Made by a program: the position numbers and the translations under genes. This document shows positions 16,201 to 31,200 of a DNA stretch of 64,000 bases, piece after piece (within the stretch, counting starts at the first letter, position 1; the number at the start of each line of letters is the position of its first letter). The stretch is from Chrysomallon squamiferum. Its lineage: Eukaryota > Mollusca > Gastropoda > Neomphalida > Peltospiridae. The notes under the pieces are model-generated. The model saw nothing but the letters and a program-made list of their open reading frames with translations, had not been told where the DNA came from and ran no database searches. Location: positions 28,375,972 through 28,439,971 of the forward strand of contig CM022672.1 in the NCBI GenBank assembly GCA_012295275.1, given 5' to 3'.

Positions 16201-19200
16201 CAGTCAACTCCAGAAAGGTGTTGCAGGTATTAATCAGGGACAATAAAATGTATGTAATCATGAGACTAAAGGCAATTAAAGACACAGGTGTTATAAGTCT
16301 GTCATTTGAAGCAAACATAAAAGAACTTTCTTAGCTTTGTACTTGCTGTGATTTGACAGCAAACAAAAGTTACCTATCATCTGACCATTGTTGAAATTTT
16401 CTCTGATAGAGCTTATCAACAAGCAAAAATAATGTTTTAAAACTGATCAATTTATGATTTTACATTTTAAAAAAAGTGATTAGATTGTTATTCAGCATTC
16501 CATCAATACCTCTGAATACATTGTTCTGTTATGTTGTATTGTTTGTTATGTTTACAATTCTTAATTTGACGTTTATCGCAAGAATTTTGAAAGCAAAATA
16601 ATCGACGGTTTTAAACTGAAGATAGTAATCGGCAAAACAATGTTAATTTTATTTATTTCAGAACATGTTTTCGCTATGCACGTGCTATAATGTATACGTA
16701 GGGACACTGAAGAAAAACAAACAGCCAACAAGTTATTAAAAATATAAACAATATATAAATATAATCATTTTAAACAGCGCCAAACCTTTCTAGCTGTACA
16801 TAAGATCTACAGCGATTTCGTTCTGGAAAAAAACATAACTTAATGGCGATTTCACTAAACACGTGCTACGTTCAAACGCAGAGCTTGTTTTCGCCAAAGA
16901 AGACACACCGTAGTGTCGCACATTGTTTGAAAGGTAATTGAATGATCTTTCATTTGATTCCATGAACATAGGTTTTATTTTCAGCCAGTTTTTTTCAAAA
17001 CAGATTTGGAGGCATGAAAAAGTACATTTTTGGACACAACTTTTGATATAAGACATTGCCAGCGACAACATGAACACCGTTAGAAGGATTGAACTTTGAC
17101 CCTCCTAGGTGTGCTAAAAATAACATTGAAGCCATTTTGGCAAAAACAAGCCAGGCGTTTGTAGAGTGACCCTATTTTAGGACTGTTTACTCCACGCTGT
17201 TAATTGCTGACCACAGGTGCCAAAGTGCGTTTACCCCCACCGCGTTTAACACTCTCGTACAAAGAACTGATTAAACATACAACAAGAACAACAACACCGT
17301 TTAAAAGAGCACATAAAGTTAGTTACATGTATTTGTATTTTATGGTAGGATTTATGGAAGGGATTTGGGAGTGGAGGAAAATGGACAAAATCTGAACTTT
17401 TAACACCTTCAACCAATTATATAGGCTAGGCTGCCGGTACCTACTATATGAAACTAAAAGTAGTCAGTACCTTCTGAGCAGCAGATTCATTTCCTTTAAG
17501 AGCATCAAGTAAGTTCTCAGACAGTGTTCCAACATTCTTGTCTGACGACACCTGTTCCAGCTTGTGCAGTATTGATATGCAGTTGTTCGCTATCAAATCC
17601 TTCAATTAAAATACACATCAATTTAATTTCTATTATCAAGACAGGATTTTTCTTCCTTATTTGCATGGTACCACAATTGTTTTTTAAAATTCAAAGTAAT
17701 AACATTATTTTACTGATTGGAATTATTCAAAAGCAGCACACGTTTAATTTTCATAATACAAATAGCTAATATTTTATTACCAAAATATACAAGATACTGA
17801 ATAAATGCTAATAAGTGACTAAGACATAGTGTATTATTGTGCTATTAGTAAGTACCTGTGTTGCTGGGTGTTTTGTACACAAGCCAGTGAGAAGTCGAAG
17901 TACAAATGTCAGTGAAGGTTTTGCTATAAATTCTTTCCACACTTCAGAATCAGTTCTGTACAAAATCAACAAAAGTTATCTTAATGCACAACAAAATACT
18001 CTCAATTTTAGTAAATCCCAATGTAATTAAAGTAATTATGTAATGGTGTCACACACACACACAGAGGACTCTGGGAAAATAGGCATTTGACTAATCTGGA
18101 TGTCTGTGAAAACAGCCACCATTTCAGAGTCCTGTCCAGCAATAATTAATGTATTATGAACAAAACTCTCTCTGATCCTGATGCTGTTTACTTCATATTC
18201 TGGGTGTAGAGTCAAGGAAAAAAGAACAATTTATTTAATAATTAGCTTTCTTACAATTTTGCAAATGTAATCAGTTCTTAAACAACAGCAGCAGTTTGCA
18301 CATAATTAGGCAATCATATGAGATGAAATGATTGGGCTTCTTTGTTGGCTTAGTAAACAGTGATGCCATGCACATTTTGCACTGTCTTACTCTTATTGAA
18401 TTCATCATCATAGCAGTTTAATGTGAAATTAATAGAACAGTGTTCATCGAATCCAGTGAGTAACCAGATTTAGTTATTCAGTTTAAGATAGGACTGCACT
18501 GATCATTACCAGCAATTCTATGAAACCAACATTTCAGATTAAAGAAAACAAGTAACAACCAGCAAATTAAAAAATCTGTATGGATTAAAAATACATGCCG
18601 AGTTTCACTGACTGAACTTTCATACACAGATATTCTTAAATTAAATATTTTGCTGTTACTCCAAAAGCAGACTTTTGCAACTGATGTAAAACATGGAGGC
18701 CATGATAGAGGAGTTAGCTTTGGAAAGAAATAGGAAAAAAATGCAGTGATCAGTCAGTCAGACTATTTCTTAGCTGACACTTGAAAGACATTTAACTGTG
18801 ACATTCCCAAGTGAATCTGGTTTTGACAGTGTCCCCTGTACACAGACAGACAAACAGACAGATATTATATACACATATACACACCCACAAAAAGTGATTA
18901 CTGTCTTTTCTTCTTCATTTTGTTTATTCAATACAAGATCCACAAAGTTTAGTTTATTTCCAGAATGGAACATCATACATCAGTATATAACCAGAAGTAA
19001 AATATTAAGTACTGTTAAAAAAAAAAGGAAAAAGAAAAGATTCTTACGCCAGCAAAGTTTTGATTGGTGGGGCATGTGTCAGAATGTAATCAACAGACTT
19101 CTGTACTATTCCATGTTCTAGTATTACATTTTTCAGTCGTATTCCATTAGCATTGCTCTGAAAAAACATGAATATATACATTATAATAAATATCATGAAA

Positions 19201-22200
19201 TTAAAATATCAAACATAACAATACTTCTAAAACTGGCAACAGGAAGTTTTAGAAAGAAAAAAATTTGAATTTTTTTTTTTAACAGATGTTAGATTTTTTT
19301 TAAAAGTGTACTTCATACCTCAATTGCTGATGCAACTACACAGAAACAGTCCAAATGTACTTGTTCGTCCTGATTGTTTTCCAAATCAAACCTTTGAAAA
19401 AAAACAAAAAAAAACAACTATTGAAAACAAATACAACTACACCACCTGTATAACACAGAATTTATTGTTGTGCAAAAATCAAAACAATATCCTATTCACA
19501 GGATATAAATATAAAGCTTCAAGGATGCTTTTCATTCATTTATCTTAGCACATTCCTTATAATTAAAGTTTTTATTATGCTGCACAAATTAAAACAGTGG
19601 AAATATAAATACGCTGCAACTAAAGACATTTTAAATACATACTTAAAACTAATAAAAAATTAAAGAGTATAAAGTGTATAGCTTACTGGTTGAAATCCAA
19701 GTACGGTTTGAAATGGTTAAGAAGTGCTATCATTTTGTCATCTTCACCAAAGGCTAAAAATGGTAGAAGTCTCATCAGAGCTTGTAAGATGCTGCTGTTA
19801 TTGCGTACTACTGGGCTGTTGATGCGTTCAAGCAACATCATCAGTTGTTCTTTGTCTCCACACCTTTTACTGAACTCCTGAAAACTCAGATATAGATATT
19901 ATGCATAAAAGATATATATATACCTGTACTGCCTCAGTCTGTGTTCAATTTCAAAAAAAATTACCATCTTAACTCTATAAAATACATTGTGGAAACAATG
20001 CAAAAACCCCAAAATGTTGTTATAGCAATCTAGATTCTAAAAATATTTTTTTAGTTCTGTACCTTTAAATAAAATACATATAAAATAAATAGTTTATTTA
20101 TTATTTTCTTTTGCGAAATTCATTTAGAAGGCAGCATTTTCAAAACAATGAATATTTCACATACGATAAACAAAATGGCCTTTTTTAATTATATCTTTTA
20201 TTTTCTTTTATCTAAACTGTAAATTAGATATTTTACAGTATGTATGCTTACTGTATACTGTTGTGGAGGCTGCTGACTTGCTTCTAGCAGGATGACTTCC
20301 ATGATCTGAAGAATCTGCTCTGTGATTGTCTGCCCCTTTGAAGCACTGGCTCCACCTTCCTGTTCTGTCCACAGTGCCTTTACAGAAAAAAATATAAAAT
20401 AAAATCATATCTGTGAAGCAAATGTTTAATTATAAAAAGCTTAAAATAAAACTAATAGCCATCCTTGTTTTGCTTACCTACATAATACTTATTTCCAACT
20501 ATCTTTTTAATATTTATTTCTCCCATTATTAGTTTAAATATTTACTTTTGTTCAATATACTTAAGATATTTTCTCCAAGTGAATGGTTCTGTAAATAATA
20601 CAATCAATTCTAACTTTAATTTTCTTGGTTTTCATAGTATAATACCACTTGCCACATTTATTTTTTAATTACAAATTACCAGGTTAAGAGCACCAAGCAT
20701 GATGTTGATAGTGTTCATTTCAGGTTTAATAAGCTCCTGTCTGTTTGCCTTCACATTGACAGCAAAACCAAACAGTTTGAGTAAGACAACCATTAGCTGT
20801 TTGCCAAGAACAAGATCTTTAATTGATGCCAATCTGGAAAAAATAAATACCAGATAAATAAATTATGAAAACTAAAAACTTGTAACACTGCAAAAGAAGT
20901 CTTGTTATGATGTTTATAACATAATACATTAAACATCAAGATCTGAAATCAGCACAAAAATAAATCTGTGCGAAAATTCTTCTTTGCCTATTATAATATC
21001 CAGCAACCCGCTATTACTTTACAGTTTTAACATGTAATTTTGATTTGTAACACACACTGAATGAAAGATGAGAGAAATCACTAATTAATTATCTTTATTA
21101 TCCAAAAATAAATCTGAATGGATATATTAAATAATATAACTTTATTTAACTGAACATTTATTTTCTATTTCTTAATATATGTCATAGATTTTAGATATTT
21201 GTACAATACACATTTGAGTACTTCAAGTATAATAATGCAGTGAAAATGCAGTGAAAACTCACCTTTCTAACATAATTTGTAGTCCACCACATTCTTTCAA
21301 AACAAGAGCCATTTTGAACACCTCTTCTTTATCAATGTCCTCCTCTGTGATGGGGGAACAAAATAATAAAAAATACCTCTAGTGTTACATGTTATATTTG
21401 TTTTCACAATAGAGACTGAGAGCTAATGTTCAGTGAACAACAATATGTTGTAACTATTATGACTACAACACAACTTGATATATAACTATTATAAATGGTT
21501 TTACTGTCAGACAGTACATATACCACTTACTACATTTTCAAATATCTTTACATTTAAGACCATCACTGAAAGGTTAATAAGGTTGCAAGTAGCATCATTA
21601 GAAAATACAAACACAATTAAATATTATCAACATCTAATAATCTAACATTTGTGTGGATGTCCAGGAAAACCCTTGACATGGTTGAAATTTTACTTTCCAT
21701 TTTATTGTGTCAGGCACTAACGTCTCCCTTGAACACAAAACAGTTTGAATAATCAAAATGTCATATCCTGAACTAAGCACAAGTAATAAATTTGGCTCCA
21801 TGAACCAAGAATGATTCTTAAGGCCAATAAACCTCTTCTTAATTTTGCATAATGGTTGGTTTTATATTTAGGAATTTGGAGAGCATGGAAAATTAAAAAA
21901 AAAAAAAAAAAAAAAAATATATATATTTTTTTTTTTGCCAGTAACAGTCATTATTTCAGATTTTGCAGTGAAATGACAATAAACTTAAAAATAATCTGTA
22001 TCAATTCCTTTTCTAATAGTATCATGAAGACATGCAGCACAATACTTTTGGGAGATTTGGCTATTTCTCTGACACTTTGATCAGGAAACTAAATCAGGAA
22101 CATGAAAATAATGACGTCATCTGTAACTTTGCACTACATTTTTGCCTCTAGAGCAGAAATAGTTCCAGTGACCTCTGATAGGTTTTCCCAGACCGCCACA

Positions 22201-25200
22201 TATTTAGTTATTAATTTTTAATGTTTTAACTATTTGAAAATGTTTTAACTGACTCACCAGATTTAGTGTCAAATGAGTTGACCATGTCTTCAGTGGCATC
22301 ACCTAGCAGTCCTCTCATCCTGTATGTTATTGGCATTGGTTCACCCTACAACAACACATTAAACTTTTATAGTAATATACCAAAACTAAACTAATTTGAG
22401 ATAAAACTGCAAACCAAAAGTTTTAAAATGTCAGTAACTTGACTTATAATTTTATAATATTTTAGTTTCTGTTGACAAAGTATTATTTCTTATAAATAAA
22501 GAAAGAGAATAAGAAATCAAATACAAAATTAATTAACTGTTCTATTCAAAACAGCTTTGATACCTGGTCTTAACAAGCACATTACTGAAAAAGGCACTCG
22601 TAACTTGAATACCTATATTCTGTGTAAATTATAGTCAAGGTTTTCTCAGCTATCTTATTTAACAAGGATGGCAACCATTCTTGTTTTTGGAAACTGTGTG
22701 GTTTGTTTAAACAATTAATGTGATATCCAGTATTTTTGACACAAAAACTGACCTCTCCATGTTCTGGCAGCCACACCTTTTTGTAGACCTCCTTCACTGG
22801 CAAATCCAAGCTTATTATCTTCTTATTCACCAACAGCTGAAAAATAACATTAATTTTATGTGAAAGTTAGTTTTCTTGACACTTCTTCACGTTATACTCT
22901 TATCTAAAAATTTATTTTAATAAATATTTATGACAATTTTTCTTTTCAACAAGTTTTTACTACAATGTGTTATTTTTCTTATTTATACTTTGATATCAAT
23001 GTAAAGCATACTTGAAATCAATAAATGATACTGTAAAAATATGATTCAACAATAAATAAAAACTGCTTACTTCCATTCCTGTGTCATCTTCTAACAGTGC
23101 TACAAGCTCACAATCTGAAGTAAAACAACAGCTTTTATACTACAATACTGACAACAGAGTTCTTTAAATAAAATAAAATTAATTCTTTAACACCAAATTT
23201 ATATATTACCTTAACTTATCTTTAATTTTATTAAGTTTTATCATATGCATTAATACAATCTGTGAATAAAGAAGAACAGTTCGTTTTAAACTTTCTTTGA
23301 AACCAAAATAAATGAGAACTTCTTATATTAAATCTATATTTTTATTAACAGTAACCTTGACAGATCTTGTTCTTTATGTCTCTCATGAGAGGTCCCATGC
23401 CTGGTTCGTTACAGCTGTATGGATTTCCAAGCATCCTCCCCTGCAGGAAATCTTCCTGCTGAGGATCTTTCTCAAGAATTGTGAAGAATTCGTTTACATC
23501 ATTCTCCTCCTATTTAATAATAATAATAATAATAATAATAATAGTAATAATAATAATAATAATAATAATATTTAATAAATATTTATTTAACAACACCTGA
23601 GCAGTATTTTTCTATGAATAATTAATTATTTGATGTCAAACAAATTCACAGGGCTCATAGAAAGTTATATACATGTTAAATGGTTGTCCTGTGATTCTGC
23701 ATGACACCAAATAATTTGCTGTTCTTAAAAAATTATGAGCACGAAGTTTGTGAGTGCACTTACAGGATAGATAATACTGCAAAGTCTTTCAAATATGAAC
23801 ACTGGTGACCTGTAGTCATCAAGTGGGTATTTCTTCACTGTCTGTACACACACTGACATAAACTCTTTTGTTTCTGACTCAGTACCTGAAAATAGTAATT
23901 ACACATCTAATCTCTATACATTCAATTTCATTATCAACATATTTGTTGTGAAGGATAAAACAAAATAAACAGTGCAAATAAAAAGGGTCAGTAATATCAG
24001 TTTTGTACAATATAATCTGTGTTATAATTGTTTTATACCATCTTTCTGAACAAAGGATTTTTTTAGAGTAGATCAGTAGTTACCAAATTATTCTGTGCGT
24101 AAATTCTTCTTTGCCTATCATATTATCCAGCAACTCCCAATTACTTTACAGTTTTAATGAGTAATTTTGATTTGTAACATACACTGAATGAAAGATGAGA
24201 GAAATCACTAATTAATTATCTTTATTGTCCACTTTGGTAAAAACTCCATTAGATGGATCGACTGCCTTGAACTAATTAATTATTAATTTTTAACAATTTA
24301 ACCCTCTCTGATTCTTTTCCGTATCTCTAAAAAGGTGCATATGTGATAGTTATTTATACTCAGTTTAAGATTAGGTATTATTAATCATACTTTTCATTTT
24401 TTTATTACAAGTGTACCTGTTGTTAGTTCTTCCAAGAGTTCTAACATTTTCTCCTGTGTTTCATCTATAAGTTTTGTCCTTTGTACAACCAGTTTGCGCA
24501 GTGACAAATAGCCATTCAGTATGTAGCCAACCAGTTTGTTTTTGTAGTGTTGTTTGAGTGTCTCCTGCTCCACAAACAATGACAGCAATTCTACAAAGAA
24601 AATATATTATTCATAAAACAGTTATCTCAATTTAAATAAAATAACTAGATATTAATAAACATTAATCATTATTATTTTTATCCACTGACTTATATCCAAG
24701 TTTTCTTGGGGGGGGGGGTAAAAAATATTTAACAAAATTAATCTTGTATTATAACAATGTATATTCTGCATATACTAAGTCCAATGATTTTGCATTTCTA
24801 AAACAAAGAAAGTGTAAATAACTGCCAATATTAAATGTGCAAATCAACACAAATACCTGTCAAAGATTTCAAAGCAAAGCCTTGTGCAAGGTCAGAGTTC
24901 AAAGTGATTTCTTCAAGATACTGAATATGTTCCACTTCCTGAAATGATAAATATCTAACTCAATGGTTCTCAAACTTTCTGAAGTCGGGGCACACTTGAA
25001 CACTTAAAACAAAATTGCAGGCACACTATATACAAAATGCTAAGAAATATAATGCAAAATATAAAAAATACAGAAATAACTGAAAGAAGGGTATATACCT
25101 TTATTCATCATCTATTTTGTGCTGATGAGAAGTATCAGCCTGACGTGCCTTGACAATTTCTTCAAAAATATTGTGATGTGAAATACAAAGCAATAGACTG

Positions 25201-28200
25201 TTAAAATGTCAAAAAACTGTACAAAGGCTATATTTTTAATGGTGTGCATTGTGCAGTGAGGGAAAACTGTTATCATTTGTTTGCTTTTAACAAATGTAAC
25301 ACTATAATAGGCTAAAATTCCATAAAGTATTAAAGTTTTAGATGGGTCCTGACTGTGACAGTGATAGGAATATGTGTCACAAGAAAACTCTGGCCATTTA
25401 TCACACATGCACACCCTATCACTCATACTGTCACCGGTAAACTACTGAGCAGCCATGAGCAGCTGTGCTTGCTCATCAGCCAAAACTCATTTCAAATGAG
25501 TTTACAACGTTTATAAAATCTTCTTCCAGGCAACCGGCTATTTCTTTCTGGATATCTTACCGCTCTTAACATAATAATAATGATCTGCCATAAAGAATAT
25601 TTTAATGCTGAATTGTGGATATCATGTACTATAAATCAATTTTTTATCAATTTGCACCCAGGCACACCCTTTGAGAACCACTGATGCATCTAACACAAAC
25701 AGAAATAAAGAATCTACCTGTACAGCGAAACTATTCAAAACCATAACAAATAACTGGAAGTAAAACAGTTTTTAGAAAACTATTGGAGAAAGTGAGAATT
25801 AAGCCTCTTAAAACAATTACTTCTCCTAACTGAATAGCATATTTCATGAAAAGAAATAATAATAATACAAGTTTTTAAAACATACTCCTCTCTTTACACA
25901 TTACAAACATAAATTCAGTAAATATAATCAATCAATCTTTTAACTTGCACTAACATTACTTACTTTTGTAATGAGATCACCAAGATGTAGTGGTACACCT
26001 TTAATGGCCAGGTAATATTTCCACTGATCAGGAGCAAGAAGTTTTTTGTATAGACGCAGAAAATCAGTAGCACATTCACCACTACTGCCAACATGATCAA
26101 GACAACTTTAAAATAAAATAAACAAAAATTAACTATATTCTATATGTGAAAAAACAAATATAACCACAAATAGTGAAAAATAATTTTAAATCTCCATTTT
26201 AACCATACTGATTTAAAACTCGAAGTAAAATTTTATTAAATGAAAATGAATTAAACATAAAACTTTCATTTTTGAAATAAACTTAATAAAAATGAATATA
26301 TCAGATACCTTGTAAGCATATCCATGACTTCCTTCCTGCGACTGGGTACTTTGGCAATAGCCTCAATAATGCTGCAGGCAGTTTGTCGTGCAGATCGTGA
26401 TGATGGTGAAAACATTGCCTGCTGCAGCCATGTTGTCTGTGTTAACTTGAGCTGTATCGCTGGTGTCTTCCACATCTTTTGTTGCCAGCGATTTACATAC
26501 TTCTCCATCAGGTATCTAGATCGAACCTCCTTCTTTGCTTCTTTCTTTTTATCCCCAGGTTCACTAGCTCCTGTAACAAAGTATTAAAATCATACATGTA
26601 AAACTGTTAAAAACTTGTAACAAATTATATGGTAGAATGAGTGATGAATAATTATTTAACAAGAAGGGAGTGAAATCTAATTTTTTTATGATGATATAAA
26701 AGATACAGAGTGCAAACACTGCTATTGGCAACAACTGTTTATTAGCACCAAGTAATTTTTTTACCTTCTGCTAGATGTCAAAGAACATTTTGCTTTAAAA
26801 ATATATTAAAAATGGTATTATAAATATTTTATTTTTGGCCTATCAGTACTTTTGATATTCTAACCAATTTTCTGGATTAGTAACAAGGAACTTAAATTTA
26901 GTTGAAAATAATTATAAATTGATTATCTAAAATAACATAATTTAAGCAAAACTAAGAAATGGATACCTCTTCTTGGCAGTCTTTTCTGCCAGTTCTGGTA
27001 GGAGTATCTTGGATCACCAGCAAGCCATTTTTTCACATCCATGTGGAATTTGGCTGGTAGGTTTAGATCTAGGTTATCACCTTCAGAACTAGCCTGTTTA
27101 ATCAATAACAAAATAAATTCAAAAACATATATATATATATATATGTTTGTGTATGTGTGTCTGTGTCTCTTTTTTTGTTGGTTATTTCAAAATTAAATAT
27201 ATACAGCAATTATTAATTACATCTAAGGTAAAAATTATTCAAATAGTCAAAACTTGTATTTCAAACAACAGGCACAGTTTATGTTAAGATAATAAAACAA
27301 CTCACTCTGTTTGGTCCTTTAGTCACTGGTGCCTCATGATTGACGAGGCTCTGAAGTATGCGAAGACAAGGTAGAGTAATGCTCTCCATGATGACTGGTG
27401 ACTTCATGTTCATCCCCATCAAAAACAAACGCATAACTGAAAACAATTTGTTGTTGAAGTGTAAAATTACTATTGTTTACAATTTAAAACTTTTTATTAT
27501 ATTTACATAATAACAGATTTCCAGTAAAGTGAATCAGTGAACATTTGTTTGCTTTAAAAAGCAGGGTACCTCAATACATATTTTATTATTAATGTGAAAC
27601 TTGGCATATACTGTACTAACTAGAATTGATTCTGTTCTGATTATAAAGCACATCCTGTAATATTTCATCAGTATACAGAGAGAGGTTTTTAAGTAGCAGA
27701 CAAACATGTCAAACATATACCATACCACATCGAACTCTCTGTTCCCAGCAACTGTCATCTTGGTTTAGAGAACTAGCTAATAGAAGAATCTCATGACGAA
27801 CTGATGAACCCTGCACAAAATATTCCATTGAATTATTTAAACAGTTATAATTTCATTTAAGGAATTATTTACCATAAAAAGTGTATACCTGATAAAAAGA
27901 AAAATGAAAGAAAACTTTAGTAAGAAATTAAATTTTAAACAGAATAAATTGTTCACATTACTCTCATTATCAAGCAAGTCAACAACATAAAATAATTTTT
28001 ATAATCTCATAGCGCTTTACATAAATTTAAACAAAAGAACCATATGATGCTCAGATGTGTGTGTTCCTGGGTTACAAAAATGTAAGTTTTGCTACTGAAA
28101 CGAAGACAGATAATCTCAGATAAATTGTGTTTCATTAGATACATTTCTTTTGTGTTTACTAATTACAGATAATTTTATTCAAATACTAATTATTTTATGT

Positions 28201-31200
28201 TTATAATCTTTTGATTATCTGGTCTCTATATATGAAACAGAGAAAAGAAATCATTGACAAATACATTATAATAAGTAAATAAACTGCTAATAAATCCAAA
28301 TAATTAAAGTTCTGTTTGACCATCTGAAATTCTTTTACAGGAAATTACAATGACAAACTTTTAAACGTTGTTTTTAATTTTAAAGTTATGGCAAGTTTTG
28401 TGTGACAAAGAAAGGCAGAGTTAAAATTTGTCCATCAAATGGCTTCTCTTTTCTCTTTGATTCCGCAGTGTTCACTGATATCCAAAAGAATCTAATGAAT
28501 ATGAGCACTGGGGGTCTGAGTCTGGGTTCTGGATATGTCTTACTTCAACTCTGTAAGATTGTCTTGATCTCCCATTTGATTTGTTTTATCTTTGATGTAC
28601 TGCTTGAATGAAAGTTTATTTTTGAAGAAATCATATCCTCATCAAGGGACGCTTTTCACTGTGGAACAAAGTAATAATATCTGAACTCAGTCAAGAGATA
28701 GTTGGACAATGGCCTTGTTTTAAAGTTACATATCTTACCTGACTCATCCATCTAGGGGTCATCCTCATCAACACAATGGAGCAGTGACCAGACTTCCAGA
28801 AACCTATCTCTAGGCATGAAATCACTGAACCTGTATGTAACAGTGGGGTGAATGTCTTTCTTGTACAAATACTGTTCATAAGCTATCCTTATGTAAAAGC
28901 ATTTCCATATTAGATCTTCCTCGCTAAGAGCTTTCTCTGTAAGGAACTTAGCATATAGCAGTTTAGATTAAGATGCTATTTTATGGTTAACCTGGTAGTG
29001 TGTTTCTATAAGAACCAAGTTCCAAAGTAAATTCTGTCCTCTGTAATCAATTGAATTAGGTAGATTCCTGGGTTCAAGGTGCTCAGGCAGAGTAAATTTG
29101 AAATCAGAAAAGCCTGAAGTGTTAGCAGACCATCCTGGGGATATTGGAGCTCTTGGTGCCTTTGGTTACTATCTTTAGAACGACCACATTCTTCGTACAG
29201 CACTTAGAACAATCTTTAGCTCCAGCTGCCTCAACAACAGTGTTACTTCTAATGCTAACATTCTCATCCTGCTCTGATTCAAAGTTACTGCTATGTCCAT
29301 AATTGTCTTTAAGTGCATCCTCCTCATTTCATTCCACGTGTGATACAAGCTCTATAATTTACTCACCAGTGCTTCCATAAATCAAAGGCAATAAACTGGA
29401 AATAAACTGGACATTTACATGAGCACCTGTGTCTAAGATAGTATGGGACGGATTTGATTTTAGGCAATAGTGTAGTCTAAACTTGGAAATCTCTGGCAAA
29501 TATTTCATCTGTTTTTTAAGATTCTTACCTCATGGATTTTAAATATTTAAAAGACCTAATTTTAAAAAAGATGTTATTTAAATTATTTTAATTTGTGTCA
29601 CCTTTGACTGGTTACAAATATAAAAACAATCAATTCTGCGTATTTACCAAGTCTGGGTTTGACTGGTGTCCTTTAATAGCTGCTGTGATACGAGTCATAA
29701 TGAGATTGTTCATTTCCTCTGTTCCTCGCCGATTGTCTTTAGTCAGCAAACACAGCAGAGACCTCACCTCATTCCTCACAGACAGCGTTCCATGTCGCAA
29801 ATTGTAGTCTATCAGCTGCTGAATCATACCCTGCACAATAACATATATTTAAATACACATTTACATCATTTTAACAAATTCTCACAGATCAAGCATTAAA
29901 AAGCAAAAGATTTAAAAGAAAATTAAAAAAATTAAATATATTAATAAAAAGGTGACTAACCTGAGTACAGAGTATCTGTCTCATGTTGGTGTTGGTGACG
30001 AGGGCTCGCAGCAGTGTAATGCAGTGTTCAACAGCAGCACTGGCACAACCGTAGCAATTGGTGGAACGACAACTACCATTTCAAAAACAGAAATATCATA
30101 ATTAATTAAATAAATATTGTCAATTTATTCATTCAAATTTTTATGTTTATTTGTATGTTATGTATGTAGACAGATTGACATATGGAAAAATGAACAGAGA
30201 GATAAGCAGACAGAGACATATGGAAAGATCATGTTCTCATTCCAAAAATCTATATAACATATTACAACATTAGTGTTCTGTAAAAAGAAATGGACAAATG
30301 ATATATTTTATCTATAAAACAATTTTTTTTTTTCCCCTTTCTCACAAAAGAACACAATATATTTTTATGTATATTTGTTTCCTAATAAAATATATAATCA
30401 TAATATAACATTCATGTTTGTTTTATCCCAAAAGAGAATTATTTTATTAAAAATAACTAACCTCTCTTTTGATTTCCTGACTGTTGGTGGGGAACAGGGC
30501 AACACCTCAATGACTTTGCTGAGTTTTCTACCAGGAAATATATCCTTGCCCTTCTGGGCCACTGCTTCTCTTTGTTGTCTATCATATTCAACAAGCTCTC
30601 GTCGACAAGCCAGCACTTTCTAAAATTCATTTTAAAAAATACAGATCTAATACACCAACTACTGTGTAAGATGACACGTAATGATATATATATTCCCAAA
30701 AAATAAAGAAAATAAGAACAGACATTATCATCATCATCTTTTACAGTTGTTTAAAAGAATCTTCAGATGAAGCAAAATGCATTTGCATAAACACTCAAAA
30801 TGCTAATGGCCTAAAGTGTTTTACAATAAATACATTTTACATCACATCCTTGATTTGTCATATATAACATAATATAACAGAAATTCAATTTCAATTTTAA
30901 AATCCTATCTACCAGTGTTTCGAAAAGAATTACCTGAATGATTTTGCTGAGTTCATCAAAGGAAGAATTACACTCCATGCAGTACTTCTGAGCTAGAAGC
31001 TGAATGGCCTTGTTAACACTGCAGGCTGGAACACCAACTGATCCACTGGTAGGTACTTCATCCTAAATCAGATTTGGTTTCAAATTAAATTAATAGTTAA
31101 ATATTATTAGTTACTGACATGAATTACAGATTGTATTTCAAATGCAAAATTTATTAACCAAAAATTTCAAACTGATTTATTTTTTTAGGAATAATATATT

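Noticed and set aside
24709-24719. Run of 11 G in AT-rich sequence
   Set aside because: A single homopolymer, not a four-run G-quadruplex motif; no feature claimed.
25112-25426. 104-codon minus-strand frame
   Set aside because: Inside the hAT-like MITE, with no transposase similarity.
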